Shown here one piece after another: positions 1-7,876 of a stretch of 57,359 nt of DNA (its first letter is position 1; each line of letters begins with the position of its first letter). Position numbers and translations under genes: made by a program. This DNA is from CAZMPJ01 sp964568455 (lineage in GTDB: Bacteria; Margulisbacteria; WOR-1; O2-12-FULL-45-9): contig CAZMPJ010000011.1 of the NCBI GenBank assembly GCA_964568455.1, positions 1-57,359 of the forward strand, read 5' to 3'. The notes under the pieces were generated by a model. It was given only the letters and a program-made list of their open reading frames with translations, did no database searches and was not told where the DNA came from.

Positions 1-27
1 ATTTGTATTAATTTAAAATAATAATTT

Positions 28-47
28 AACTTGACTGATGCTTTCAT
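28..47 (+). repeat. Left copy of a terminal inverted repeat
   Basis: Twenty bases reading AACTTGACTG-ATGCTTTCAT recur in inverted orientation at 57320-57340, where one extra G lies in the middle. Both copies point inward and lie within about 40 bases of the window ends. They could be a repeat family at which an assembly breaks, a promoter-like box (TTGACT), or ends of an element. The sequence alone does not decide. Confidence 0.45.
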
Positions 48-48
48 G

Positions 49-75
49 CAAGTTTTAGGCCTTTTGATCCGATAT
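49..75 (+). promoter_or_regulatory. Sigma28-type promoter, CAAGTTT/CCGATA subtype
   Basis: CAAG at 49-52 is followed by 15 bases and then TCCGATAT at 68-75, matching the sigma28 -10 box well. A weak AGGA ribosome site and the ATG at 95 follow. The -35 part (GCAAGTTT) matches the minus-strand site at 13113-13139 better than the GAAATTT form used by the ten other units. Confidence 0.55.
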
Positions 76-94
76 ATTATATGTAGGACAAGCT

Positions 95-367
95 ATGGAA
101 GATAAACAACAGAAAAAAGGACCAAACTTAAAGGCCTTGGGGTTTAATAATCCCATGGAAATCATCGATCTTTTAGCCTTACTTAAGGTAGATGGGGAAC
201 CCATTATTAAAGACGACAAAGCCTGGTTAGATCAAAAGCTAAAAGCCCAATTAGTAATGGAATATTTTTTAAAAACTTATAAGATAAAACCAGATACATT
301 GCCTTATGTAGCTACAGTAGTTAAAAGAGATATTAAGCAAAAAAAATTAGCCCAAAGGAGCAGATAA
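95..367 (+). CDS. Small unknown protein, first of three
   Basis: This 90-residue soluble protein is not recognised. It has no signal peptide or membrane segment, is mostly helical by composition, and ends in a very basic tail (KRDIKQKKLAQRSR). The ATG is preceded by AGGA at seven bases. It sits directly downstream of a sigma28-type promoter and is followed after one base by the next gene, so the three small genes form one operon. The lysine/arginine-rich C-terminus could bind nucleic acid or a partner, but nothing identifies a function. Confidence 0.7.
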   Translation: MEDKQQKKGPNLKALGFNNPMEIIDLLALLKVDGEPIIKDDKAWLDQKLKAQLVMEYFLKTYKIKPDTLPYVATVVKRDIKQKKLAQRSR

Positions 368-368
368 A

Positions 369-797
369 GTGTCAGCACCTGGCGTAATAGCTCAAATAAA
401 AAACGTTGCTAGAAAAGGCATTCAAAAAGGCGCCTTAGCCGCTGCCAATCTTTTAAGTTATACTAGTATTGATTTTGCCGGAAGAATATTAAGTGATGCT
501 GTAGCGCTCAAAGAAAAATCCGAACAACCCTCGATTTTTGCTCACCAAGTAAGACCAGCGCTAACCCAAACCGCACCAGCCCAAGCAACTTTACCTAATC
601 CTACAATTGTTAAAATTGCAGGTCATGATACCCTTAAACCTGAAGAACTTGAAAAATTAGCAGAAGCTGCTTTTGAGGTAGTTGGCGACGGTTTATCAAG
701 TGTGCTTAAATTGGTTTATCAATTAGCTCCAACCAAATTAGCAAGGCAAACTGCAAAACAAGCCATCCTCAACCAAAGACAATTGGAGACAGCATAA
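369..797 (+). CDS. Small unknown protein with acid-free N-terminus
   Basis: This 142-residue protein starts with GTG, with AAGGAG about ten bases upstream inside the preceding gene. The first 33 residues contain five Lys/Arg and no Asp or Glu, a feature shared with many later proteins of the window. The middle (about 50-80) is Pro/Ala/Gln-rich and probably a flexible linker, and the C-terminus is helical. The stop codon overlaps the next start (TAATG), which implies translational coupling. The family is not recognised. Confidence 0.7.
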   Translation: MSAPGVIAQIKNVARKGIQKGALAAANLLSYTSIDFAGRILSDAVALKEKSEQPSIFAHQVRPALTQTAPAQATLPNPTIVKIAGHDTLKPEELEKLAEAAFEVVGDGLSSVLKLVYQLAPTKLARQTAKQAILNQRQLETA

Positions 798-1126
798 TGG
801 ATAATGAAAAAACCCCATTAGAAAAATTAGAAGGTATTTTAAAAGATTTCTGGAAACAGAAAGGCAAAGCTTCAATTATTGCAGCAAAACATACTGAATT
901 TTCTGTTGAGCCTAAAATTTTTGTGGGTGAAGAATTAAATCCTGAAATCTTAAAACTTTTAGTTATCAATTACTTAGCCAGCACTTCAAAACAAGATTCT
1001 GGTATTGGTAATGTAGAAGCGACCCCAGAAAAAATCGTGATTAAAACAAAGTCCGGAAAACCAGTCTTAATTGTTAGAGACAAAAAGATTGTCGAGAGTT
1101 ATCTTAGTGGCTCGCTTACCGGATAA
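797..1126 (+). CDS. Small unknown protein, third of three
   Basis: This 109-residue protein of mixed helix and strand has no signal peptide and is not recognised. It starts at the TAATG junction with the previous gene. Its last 60 bases run through the 3' end of mfd on the opposite strand, so the two units converge and share their ends with no terminator between them. The C-terminal strand pattern (KIVIKTKSGKPVLIVRDKK) looks like a small beta hairpin. No function can be assigned. Confidence 0.65.
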   Translation: MDNEKTPLEKLEGILKDFWKQKGKASIIAAKHTEFSVEPKIFVGEELNPEILKLLVINYLASTSKQDSGIGNVEATPEKIVIKTKSGKPVLIVRDKKIVESYLSGSLTG

Positions 1127-4009
1127 CCATTCCACTTGATATTTCGTGCCTTCTTGCTTAATCTTTCTAATTCCAGCCTTTAAAGCTTTGATTTTTATTT
1201 CGATTAATTTAAATAACTCTTTTAGCGGCAAGGGTAATGCGCCAAACCGATCTTTTAGCTCTTTTTTCATATCATTAATCTCTTCTTTAGTAGCCAAAAG
1301 ATTCATTCTACGGTAAATAGCAATACGCTGCCTATCATCATTAATATAATGGTCAGGAATATAAGCTTCTACTTTAAGATCAACCTCAACTTCTCGCGGA
1401 GACACCTGTTTTATGCCTTTGGCTTGTTTTACTGCTTGGTCCAACAGCTCACAATACAAACCAAACCCAACTTCCATCACATGGCCTGACTGCTGAGCCC
1501 CTAATAAATTACCTGCTCCACGAATTTCAAGGTCGCGCATGGCTAGTTTGTAGCCTGAACCAAGCGCAGTAAATTCCTGAATGGCTTTTAACCGTTCAAT
1601 TGCCTCATCCGTAATTATCTTCTTAGGTTCATAAAAAAGATAAGCATAAGCCCGAGCAGCAGATCTGCCTACCCTTCCCCTTATTTGATAAAGTTGGGAC
1701 AGGCCAAAGCGGTTAGCCTGATCAATTAAAATAGTATTAACAGTTGGAATATCTAAACCAGACTCAATAATTGAAGTGCAAACTAAAATATCAAATTTCC
1801 GGTCTAAGAAGTTAAGCATAGTTTTTTCTAATTCTTTTTCAGGCATTTGTCCATGAGCCACGGCAACTCTTGCTTCTGGCACCAATTTTTTAATTTTTGA
1901 AGCCACCCCATCAATCGTTTCTACAAAATTATGTAAATAATAGATTTGGCCGCCTCGATCAAGCTCACGCAGAATAGCCTCTCTTACTACATGATCATTA
2001 TGAGGTAAAACATAAGTTCTAATAGGTGAGCGGTCAACTGGCGGAGTGTTAATTACACTTAAATCTCGTGTGCCAGAAAGGGATAAATATAGAGTTCTTG
2101 GAATTGGAGTAGCAGAAAGAGCTAAAATATCTACATTCTGCTTTATTTTTTTTAATTTATTTTTATGCCCTACCCCAAAACGCTGTTCTTCGTCAATAAT
2201 CAATAAACCTAAATCATGAAATTTAATATCTTTTTGCAAAAGCCGGTGGGTACCAATAACAATATCCACCCCACCTTGCTCCAGGGATTTAACCACCAAA
2301 GCTTGCTCTTTTTTTGAACGAAAGCGAGAAAGCATTTCAACTACAAAAGGCAAAGATTTAAAACGGTTTTTAAAATTATTATAATGCTGTTCAGCTAAGA
2401 TTGTAGTCGGTACCAGTATTGCCACCTGCTTTCCAGCAGAAACAGCTTTAGCCGCGGCCCGCAAAGCCACTTCTGTTTTGCCATAGCCCACATCTCCGCA
2501 AACCAAGCGGTCCATGGGTCGCTCTGACTGCATATCAGATTTTACAGCATTAATTGCCTTCCCCTGATCAACAGTTTCTTCATAAGGAAAAGTGCCTTCC
2601 AATTCTTTTTGCCACATATCATCAAGCGGAAAAGAAAAACCTGCTAACTTTTGCCGAGCACCATAAAGCCCAAGCAATTCTTTGGTCATATCCTGCAAAG
2701 CTTTCTTAACTCGTCCCTTGGTGCGGGTCCAGGTAACAGTTCCCAACCGGCTAAGCTTGGGAGAAAAGTCACTGGCACCAGCATATTTTTCCACTAATCC
2801 AGTCATAGTCGGTGGAACGTAAAGTTTGTCACCCTTAGCAAACTCTAACAATAGGTATTCTTGCATAACCCCTTCGATTTTAAGTTTAGTCATTTTTAAA
2901 TATTGAGCAATTCCGTAATTTTCATGCACCACATAATCATTCGGCTTTAAATCTGCTAAAAGCTGATTATTCACTCCTTCTGCTGGAGCAGCTTTTTTCT
3001 TTTTTAATGATATTTCTTCGCCAAAAAGTTCTTTATCAGTTAAAATCATCTTCTCTTGAAAAATAAAACCACCACTTAAGCTGCCAGAAATTGCCTTGGC
3101 TGAAATTCTTTTGGCATGCTGGCTGATAACTATGGCATTTTCAGGAATTTGCTCAATCTGCCCAATAAAAGTTGGAGCAGCAGAAAAAGGAGATTGCTCT
3201 TCCGGCTTTAAAAAGTTTGAAAATTCTGCTCTTTTATATTGCAGGCTTTGTTTTTTAATTTCTTCAACAGTGAGATATTTTAAATTAGTATCAAAGGCTT
3301 TTTGCTCTTCAATATGGCGGTCAGCCGCCCTGGCAATTTCCATCATTTCCACAAAAACCACCATCGTACCTTTTGGTACATGCTCAAAAACGCTAGTTTC
3401 AAAAGCTTCAAAAGCCGGCAGCACAGCTATTTCAACTAATTTTTCAATTGAACGCTGGCTATAAGCATCAAAAGAGCGAATAGACTCTATTTTATCCTCG
3501 ACAAACTCAACGCGTACTGGATGCTCAAACCCCAAAGGAAAAATATCAATAATCCCACCCCGCACTGAAAATTCTCCCCGCCCACCCACAATATCAAAGC
3601 GTTTATAGCCGAATTCAATTAGGTTTTCGATTAGTTTGTCAATTCTGATAATCTGGCGTTCTGATAATTTAATATTCTTAATGCGGCTATTGGTTTTAAA
3701 CATAATCGCTTTTGCCGGAGCAACTACAATGCTTGGCCAATTAGATAAAATGCTTAAACGCTGGCCAACGATTTCCTCGGAAGGCTTTGCCTCTTCTCCC
3801 GCCACAATGTCTGGAGCAGGAAATAAAGAAACAGATTTTTTAGATAATAATTCTATTTCATTCTTAAGTATTTCCGCTTTGCTGGTACTGGCAGTAACAA
3901 TTAATAGATTGGTATTAAGTTCGGATAAGATAAAAGACGCGGATGATCCAATCATTCCTGGAAAGAGAGTTTGTTTTAAATATGAGGAACCTTCAAACAA
4001 CCTAAGCAT
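1067..4009 (-). CDS. mfd: Transcription-repair coupling factor Mfd
   Basis: Mfd is a superfamily 2 translocase that removes RNA polymerase stalled at DNA lesions and recruits UvrA. The 980-residue protein has a UvrB-like N-terminal part (about 1-200), the RNA-polymerase-interaction region (PNDYVVHENYGIAQYL, about 356-371), Walker A GDVGYGKTE (505-513), the DEEQ box (606-609), the SAT motif (LSATPIPRT) and the helicase motif GRVGRS, followed by the TRCF C-terminal domain. It is about 150 residues shorter than typical Mfd, mainly in the N-terminal half. The start overlaps the end of pth by eight bases, so it is the last gene of the minus-strand operon. Confidence 0.95.
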   Translation of the reverse strand: MLRLFEGSSYLKQTLFPGMIGSSASFILSELNTNLLIVTASTSKAEILKNEIELLSKKSVSLFPAPDIVAGEEAKPSEEIVGQRLSILSNWPSIVVAPAKAIMFKTNSRIKNIKLSERQIIRIDKLIENLIEFGYKRFDIVGGRGEFSVRGGIIDIFPLGFEHPVRVEFVEDKIESIRSFDAYSQRSIEKLVEIAVLPAFEAFETSVFEHVPKGTMVVFVEMMEIARAADRHIEEQKAFDTNLKYLTVEEIKKQSLQYKRAEFSNFLKPEEQSPFSAAPTFIGQIEQIPENAIVISQHAKRISAKAISGSLSGGFIFQEKMILTDKELFGEEISLKKKKAAPAEGVNNQLLADLKPNDYVVHENYGIAQYLKMTKLKIEGVMQEYLLLEFAKGDKLYVPPTMTGLVEKYAGASDFSPKLSRLGTVTWTRTKGRVKKALQDMTKELLGLYGARQKLAGFSFPLDDMWQKELEGTFPYEETVDQGKAINAVKSDMQSERPMDRLVCGDVGYGKTEVALRAAAKAVSAGKQVAILVPTTILAEQHYNNFKNRFKSLPFVVEMLSRFRSKKEQALVVKSLEQGGVDIVIGTHRLLQKDIKFHDLGLLIIDEEQRFGVGHKNKLKKIKQNVDILALSATPIPRTLYLSLSGTRDLSVINTPPVDRSPIRTYVLPHNDHVVREAILRELDRGGQIYYLHNFVETIDGVASKIKKLVPEARVAVAHGQMPEKELEKTMLNFLDRKFDILVCTSIIESGLDIPTVNTILIDQANRFGLSQLYQIRGRVGRSAARAYAYLFYEPKKIITDEAIERLKAIQEFTALGSGYKLAMRDLEIRGAGNLLGAQQSGHVMEVGFGLYCELLDQAVKQAKGIKQVSPREVEVDLKVEAYIPDHYINDDRQRIAIYRRMNLLATKEEINDMKKELKDRFGALPLPLKELFKLIEIKIKALKAGIRKIKQEGTKYQVEWLSGKRATKITLDNLFVSNN

Positions 4010-4562
4010 TATATTTGTTCATGGTTGCGGTTAAATCTTGGCGCATAATCATTTCCGCTGCATCGGCGGCAATAACCACTGTCTGGGCCAAAAGATCTGT
4101 TTGGTCAACAGGGATTTTCGCTAAAACATAATCCGAAACATCCTGCTTAAAACTATCTCGGCCAATTCCAATGCGAACTCGAATAAATTGGGTGCTCTTA
4201 ATGTGCTCAATCACAGATTCAACCCCACGATGGCCGCCAGCGCTACCCTTTTCCCTGATCCTTAGATCACCCACCTCAAGATCAACATCATCATAAACCA
4301 GGATAATATTTTCTGGCTTTACTCGGTACCAATCCATTATCTGGCGCACAGAAGCTCCTGAATTGTTCATAAAAGTTTGGGGCTGCACCAGCATAATTTT
4401 ATGGTCATCAATTTTAGCGTCTGCTACAAAAGCCTGAAACTTTGATTTAAAAGAAGGAATACCAAGACGGCTGGCCAGCTCTTCTATAACTTTAAAGCCT
4501 AAATTGTGGCGAGTATTTTCGTATTCTTTTCCCGGGTTTCCCAACCCAACTATTAAAATCAT
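4002..4562 (-). CDS. pth: Peptidyl-tRNA hydrolase
   Basis: Pth releases tRNA from prematurely dropped peptidyl-tRNA in the cytoplasm. At 186 residues it has the usual length. The N-terminal GLGNPGKEYENTRHN signature contains the catalytic histidine (H19). PQTFMNNSG, YDDVD (the conserved Asp at 91-94) and GSAGGHRG follow in the expected order. The start overlaps the upstream stop by four bases and its own end overlaps mfd. Pth next to mfd is a common bacterial arrangement; the carbohydrate genes upstream in the same unit are less usual. Confidence 0.97.
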   Translation of the reverse strand: MILIVGLGNPGKEYENTRHNLGFKVIEELASRLGIPSFKSKFQAFVADAKIDDHKIMLVQPQTFMNNSGASVRQIMDWYRVKPENIILVYDDVDLEVGDLRIREKGSAGGHRGVESVIEHIKSTQFIRVRIGIGRDSFKQDVSDYVLAKIPVDQTDLLAQTVVIAADAAEMIMRQDLTATMNKYNA

Positions 4563-5416
4563 CTTCCGTAGGAAAAGTCTACACCAAAACGCACGTCTGA
4601 AGCAACCTGTTTATTAGGATCGGTGGGCTTTTCTTTGAGGTAAGTAATGCCAATAACTTCGGCAAACATATTAAATTTATGCAATAAAGCTTCTTCTTTG
4701 GTAGTGCTCTTAAAAGGTTCAAACCTGATACCTAAACCATAATCCGCAATGTTTAAAAAATAATAACTAGCTCCGCTTTTACCCGAATAAGTAAGGTCGC
4801 CTCTTAAATAAATTCCAACCCCTTTAGCCAAATATCTGCCTACTTTAGGTTGAAAATAGAAAATATAGTTATTAAAATCTTCCCAGCCAAAATTAGTTTG
4901 TTTATAAACTAGTTTAGTCCAAAGCTCTGCCCAAGGAATACCAAGATTTAATCCTTCAGTGTTCCATTCGTGCCAAAGGTCAAAACCATACTGCATATCG
5001 GTTTTTGCCAGGCCAGCAGCTTCGGCAGAAGCATTATCTTTTAAATAAGAAGCACTTAAAGATTCTACGAATATTTTTACGTCTGGAATCCACTCATTTT
5101 GCCAGCCGGAAGCTTGATAGTTTTGAAAAGGTTTAAAACGAAGTCCTAAGCCAGAATAAAGTGAGTTATCCCAATAATCAGGGGACTGAGAAAAAACACC
5201 ATAATAAGCGCCATATAATTGTAAAGGGGAATTACCAAGACCCAATCCAACTTTGCCTTCAAAACGAGCTAAAGTAGCCGCAAAATTTTTCTTTTCACCA
5301 TTAGTATCATAATAAGCAATATTATTCCAAAACTCAGAAAATCCCTGGGCTTGGCCAGTCTTTGCTGCGCCAAAGATCAATAATATTACCAATAGACATA
5401 AGAAAACTTTACGCAT
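4559..5416 (-). CDS. Exported barrel-like protein (NfrA/BcsC C-terminal style)
   Basis: The 285-residue protein starts with a clear Sec signal peptide (MRKVFLCLLVILLIFGAAKT, cleavage near AQA). I prefer the ATG at 5416 to a GTG at 5425, because it gives the clean signal peptide. The mature protein is a run of alternating aromatic and polar residues with many short turns, as in an outer-membrane beta barrel. Motifs such as WAELWTKLVYKQTNF and YLRGDLTYSGK recall the C-terminal domain of NfrA-like proteins and other exopolysaccharide-linked barrels; this is resemblance by eye. It lies between a carbohydrate-binding-like gene and pth. A role in polysaccharide passage or anchoring is inferred. Confidence 0.65.
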   Translation of the reverse strand: MRKVFLCLLVILLIFGAAKTGQAQGFSEFWNNIAYYDTNGEKKNFAATLARFEGKVGLGLGNSPLQLYGAYYGVFSQSPDYWDNSLYSGLGLRFKPFQNYQASGWQNEWIPDVKIFVESLSASYLKDNASAEAAGLAKTDMQYGFDLWHEWNTEGLNLGIPWAELWTKLVYKQTNFGWEDFNNYIFYFQPKVGRYLAKGVGIYLRGDLTYSGKSGASYYFLNIADYGLGIRFEPFKSTTKEEALLHKFNMFAEVIGITYLKEKPTDPNKQVASDVRFGVDFSYGR

Positions 5417-5421
5417 TATAA

Positions 5422-6150
5422 TCACTCTTCAATCAAGCTTACATTATCAATATTAAAGTTAACTTCGCCGTCTGATTTTGGGGCAATGCAAACAAATTGT
5501 AGCTGAAGTAATCCACCCGAACCATTGGTTTGAGCCGGATTCCAGATATCGTCGCCTACGCCAGCATTATCATCCACAAAATCTTCGAATGGAATAACAA
5601 TTCTTCTCCAGCCGCTCCAGTCCACCATAATATCTGTAATATATTTATCATCATAAATAGGTAAGTAATTATTAGAAGGATCTTGCTCTGCTTGCCAGTT
5701 GTTATTATCGTCATCAAATAGTTCCACTTTTAGGGTTCCAGATCCTGGCCCATTGCCATAAATATCAATTTGAAAAGCATTATATCTTGAAGCGTCCAAG
5801 TGTTCTTTGGCAATATAAGTGCCGCAACCACCAGAATACCAGTTAGTAGCTTTCCCTTTAAGCTTTAAGGAGTAACTACCAATAGCTTCCACTGATTCTT
5901 CGTCTCCAATTTTTAAGGCTGAGTTTGATACTGGTTCCAGAGTTTCAATATCAAAAACCCACCATTCTCGCGGGCTTCTTAAGCTGGCAGATTCAAAATC
6001 ATCAATCAACAGCATTCTGCTATCAGAAGATCCTTGAGAAACAGAAGCCCCAACTTGTTCCATACCTTTTTCGTCAGGAGCCGGACCAGCCATTGCTAAA
6101 ACCATTGAGGCAATTAAACAAAAACCAGTAATTAAAATTATTCTCTTCAT
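5422..6150 (-). CDS. Exported CBM11/CIA30-like carbohydrate-binding protein
   Basis: The 242-residue protein starts at the ATG at 6150, which has a strong AAGGAGGG site; an upstream in-frame ATG at 6198 lacks one. A signal peptide (MKRIILITGFCLIASMVLAM) is followed by a jelly-roll type domain. The domain opens with LLIDDFESASL and closes with NIDNVSLIEE, the usual frame of CBM11/CIA30-like galactose-binding folds. Other aromatic and acidic stretches (VDWSGWRRIVIPFEDF) fit that family. No catalytic residues are visible. It follows the GH26-CBM9 enzyme by 45 bases and probably binds the same glycan outside the cytoplasm. Confidence 0.7.
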   Translation of the reverse strand: MKRIILITGFCLIASMVLAMAGPAPDEKGMEQVGASVSQGSSDSRMLLIDDFESASLRSPREWWVFDIETLEPVSNSALKIGDEESVEAIGSYSLKLKGKATNWYSGGCGTYIAKEHLDASRYNAFQIDIYGNGPGSGTLKVELFDDDNNNWQAEQDPSNNYLPIYDDKYITDIMVDWSGWRRIVIPFEDFVDDNAGVGDDIWNPAQTNGSGGLLQLQFVCIAPKSDGEVNFNIDNVSLIEE

Positions 6151-6194
6151 AGTTAACCCTCCTTGAATTATATCGTCAAATAAGATTGCGAATT

Positions 6195-7871
6195 TCACTT
6201 AATCTCAAGTATTCCCCAGACACTAGGATCTTTATAAAAGTAATAATCACCATTCCAAATAAACTGCTTTTCACGCTCACCAGTATAATCCGCATCATCA
6301 AAAGCAATATCAAAACCAAATTGGTTCCCTGGTGCTGGCGCAGCTTTTAATCTGAAAAATTTCCAGGGGATTTTAGCTTCTATAACATAACCTTGAGGAT
6401 TGCTAACTTCTACTACCGCAATATCGCTGCCAGCAGGAACCCTTCTTCTTTGCCAATTCCAAATAGTGGGCTCATTGCCCTTATTGTTTCCAGTGCCAAG
6501 CCCAATTTGGTAGTCTCCGCTGGTAAAATGAGTTCTGTCTTTGTTTTTAGATTTAAAGCCTAAAACAATTTCTATGCAATCTCCATCCCAAATATTAGCT
6601 CTTTTATTATCATTAATTAAAGGTATTTTATCGTCTACTTCAACAGCAAAATAAATATTTTCCGCATCCCACATTACATAAGCCACCCCAGAAAGATCTT
6701 CTAGTCCGCTCCAACCAAAGCCTTCTTTAAAATAGGACTCATCCTTCATGGTTATAGGATAAGATTTGTTCCAATCAGATAAATTACCGTCAATATTTAT
6801 CGCCCCAGGAGCTTTTGCTGCTACCGCCTTTTTACGGACAAGGCTAGAAGAAGCAGCTATAAAATTTGCCGCCCTGGTTCCAGAACTAGAAAAAATTGGA
6901 TCTTGCACAATTTCTTTAAAAGCAGCGGCGGACTTTTTGCTGGATTTAACTCTCCAATCCGCTTCTTTCCTAATATCAAACCAGATAATCATGTCAATAT
7001 CGCGCATGCTGGTTTTTAAGAAGTCCGGAATTTGTTTAATCCATTCTGCTTTATCCCCGCCTTTTTCAGCGGAAGAAAATTCCGCCACCATTATCGGTTT
7101 AGTAGGCCACAATTTCTTAGACAACCTGGCCTGATCACGGAATAAATGTTTAAATTCTTCCCAGTTACTCCAGCTTTTGGTTGAGCCCCAGTTATAACCA
7201 TCAATTCCAATCCAATCCACATATTTATCACCTGGATAAGCAGCTACCCAATCGTTCCAGGCTTCTTTCGGATAAGAATAATTCATAAAGCACCAGACCC
7301 AGATAGCATTGTCTGCTTTTTCTTGTTTAAAAATATCAACCACATGACGATAAGCATCAATATAAACTTTAGGATCTTTGCCAGAGTTAACTAAACCCCA
7401 AGGATAACCTTCAATATTAAATTCGTGGGCCACACGTAAAAATATCGGGTGACCAAAAGATCTGATTTCTTGCGCCCAGGTCTTAATATAATTATCCCAC
7501 TTACCATCAATAATATCCTGGAGCTGGATTTTACTATGATTACTCCAATACCAAGGCTCCCATACAATATGCGGCACTGCCCCATAATTAATAACATTCA
7601 TGGCTGCTTGGCGAGGGAAATTTTGGTTCCAATCTTGATACCACATAATAACCGAAGGTTTAAACCCGGTATCACGCACAAAATTATTAATGTGGCCCAT
7701 GTTAGCCGGAGCACCTTCGCGGAAAACACCCAGGAAGACTTCTTTTTGAGCTTTAATTTCACTAGACTGGGTAGGTTTAGCCATTGCATAAGAACAATTA
7801 ACAATTAACAATGACACAATTAACAATAAAGAATATTTTTGGATTTTGGATTTTGGATTTTGGATTTTCAT
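6195..7871 (-). CDS. Secreted GH26 glycosidase with C-terminal CBM9
   Basis: GH26 enzymes are retaining (beta/alpha)8 hydrolases, mostly beta-mannanases. This 558-residue protein has a signal peptide (about 1-30). The GH26 barrel (about 45-325) has the acid/base in RVAHEFN (E150) and the nucleophile in MVAEFSS (E264), with the aromatic WEPWYW cluster between. A CBM9-like domain (about 345-558) follows, with DGNLSDW, WDAENIYFAVEVDD and WDGDCIEI. The AAGGGG ribosome site is eight bases from the ATG. The first codons are built from a heptanucleotide tandem repeat whose slippage would shift the frame. The substrate is unknown; mannan or the cell's own polysaccharide are the main options. Confidence 0.88.
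   Translation of the reverse strand: MKIQNPKSKIQKYSLLLIVSLLIVNCSYAMAKPTQSSEIKAQKEVFLGVFREGAPANMGHINNFVRDTGFKPSVIMWYQDWNQNFPRQAAMNVINYGAVPHIVWEPWYWSNHSKIQLQDIIDGKWDNYIKTWAQEIRSFGHPIFLRVAHEFNIEGYPWGLVNSGKDPKVYIDAYRHVVDIFKQEKADNAIWVWCFMNYSYPKEAWNDWVAAYPGDKYVDWIGIDGYNWGSTKSWSNWEEFKHLFRDQARLSKKLWPTKPIMVAEFSSAEKGGDKAEWIKQIPDFLKTSMRDIDMIIWFDIRKEADWRVKSSKKSAAAFKEIVQDPIFSSSGTRAANFIAASSSLVRKKAVAAKAPGAINIDGNLSDWNKSYPITMKDESYFKEGFGWSGLEDLSGVAYVMWDAENIYFAVEVDDKIPLINDNKRANIWDGDCIEIVLGFKSKNKDRTHFTSGDYQIGLGTGNNKGNEPTIWNWQRRRVPAGSDIAVVEVSNPQGYVIEAKIPWKFFRLKAAPAPGNQFGFDIAFDDADYTGEREKQFIWNGDYYFYKDPSVWGILEIK
7793..7868. repeat. Heptanucleotide tandem repeats inside a start region
   Basis: Read on the plus strand, four perfect GGATTTT units lie at 7841-7868. 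A related block of AACAATT-type 7-base units (two perfect, the rest imperfect) lies at 7793-7827. Together they encode residues 2-11 and most of the hydrophobic signal-peptide core of the GH26-CBM9 protein on the minus strand. Seven is not a multiple of three, so gain or loss of one unit would abolish translation. Similar heptamer repeats are known as STRR elements in cyanobacteria. Confidence 0.85.
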
Positions 7872-7876
7872 ATTTA

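Noticed and set aside
3096..4034. Plus-strand open frames across mfd
   Set aside because: They are shadows of a well-supported gene and have no ribosome site or family resemblance.
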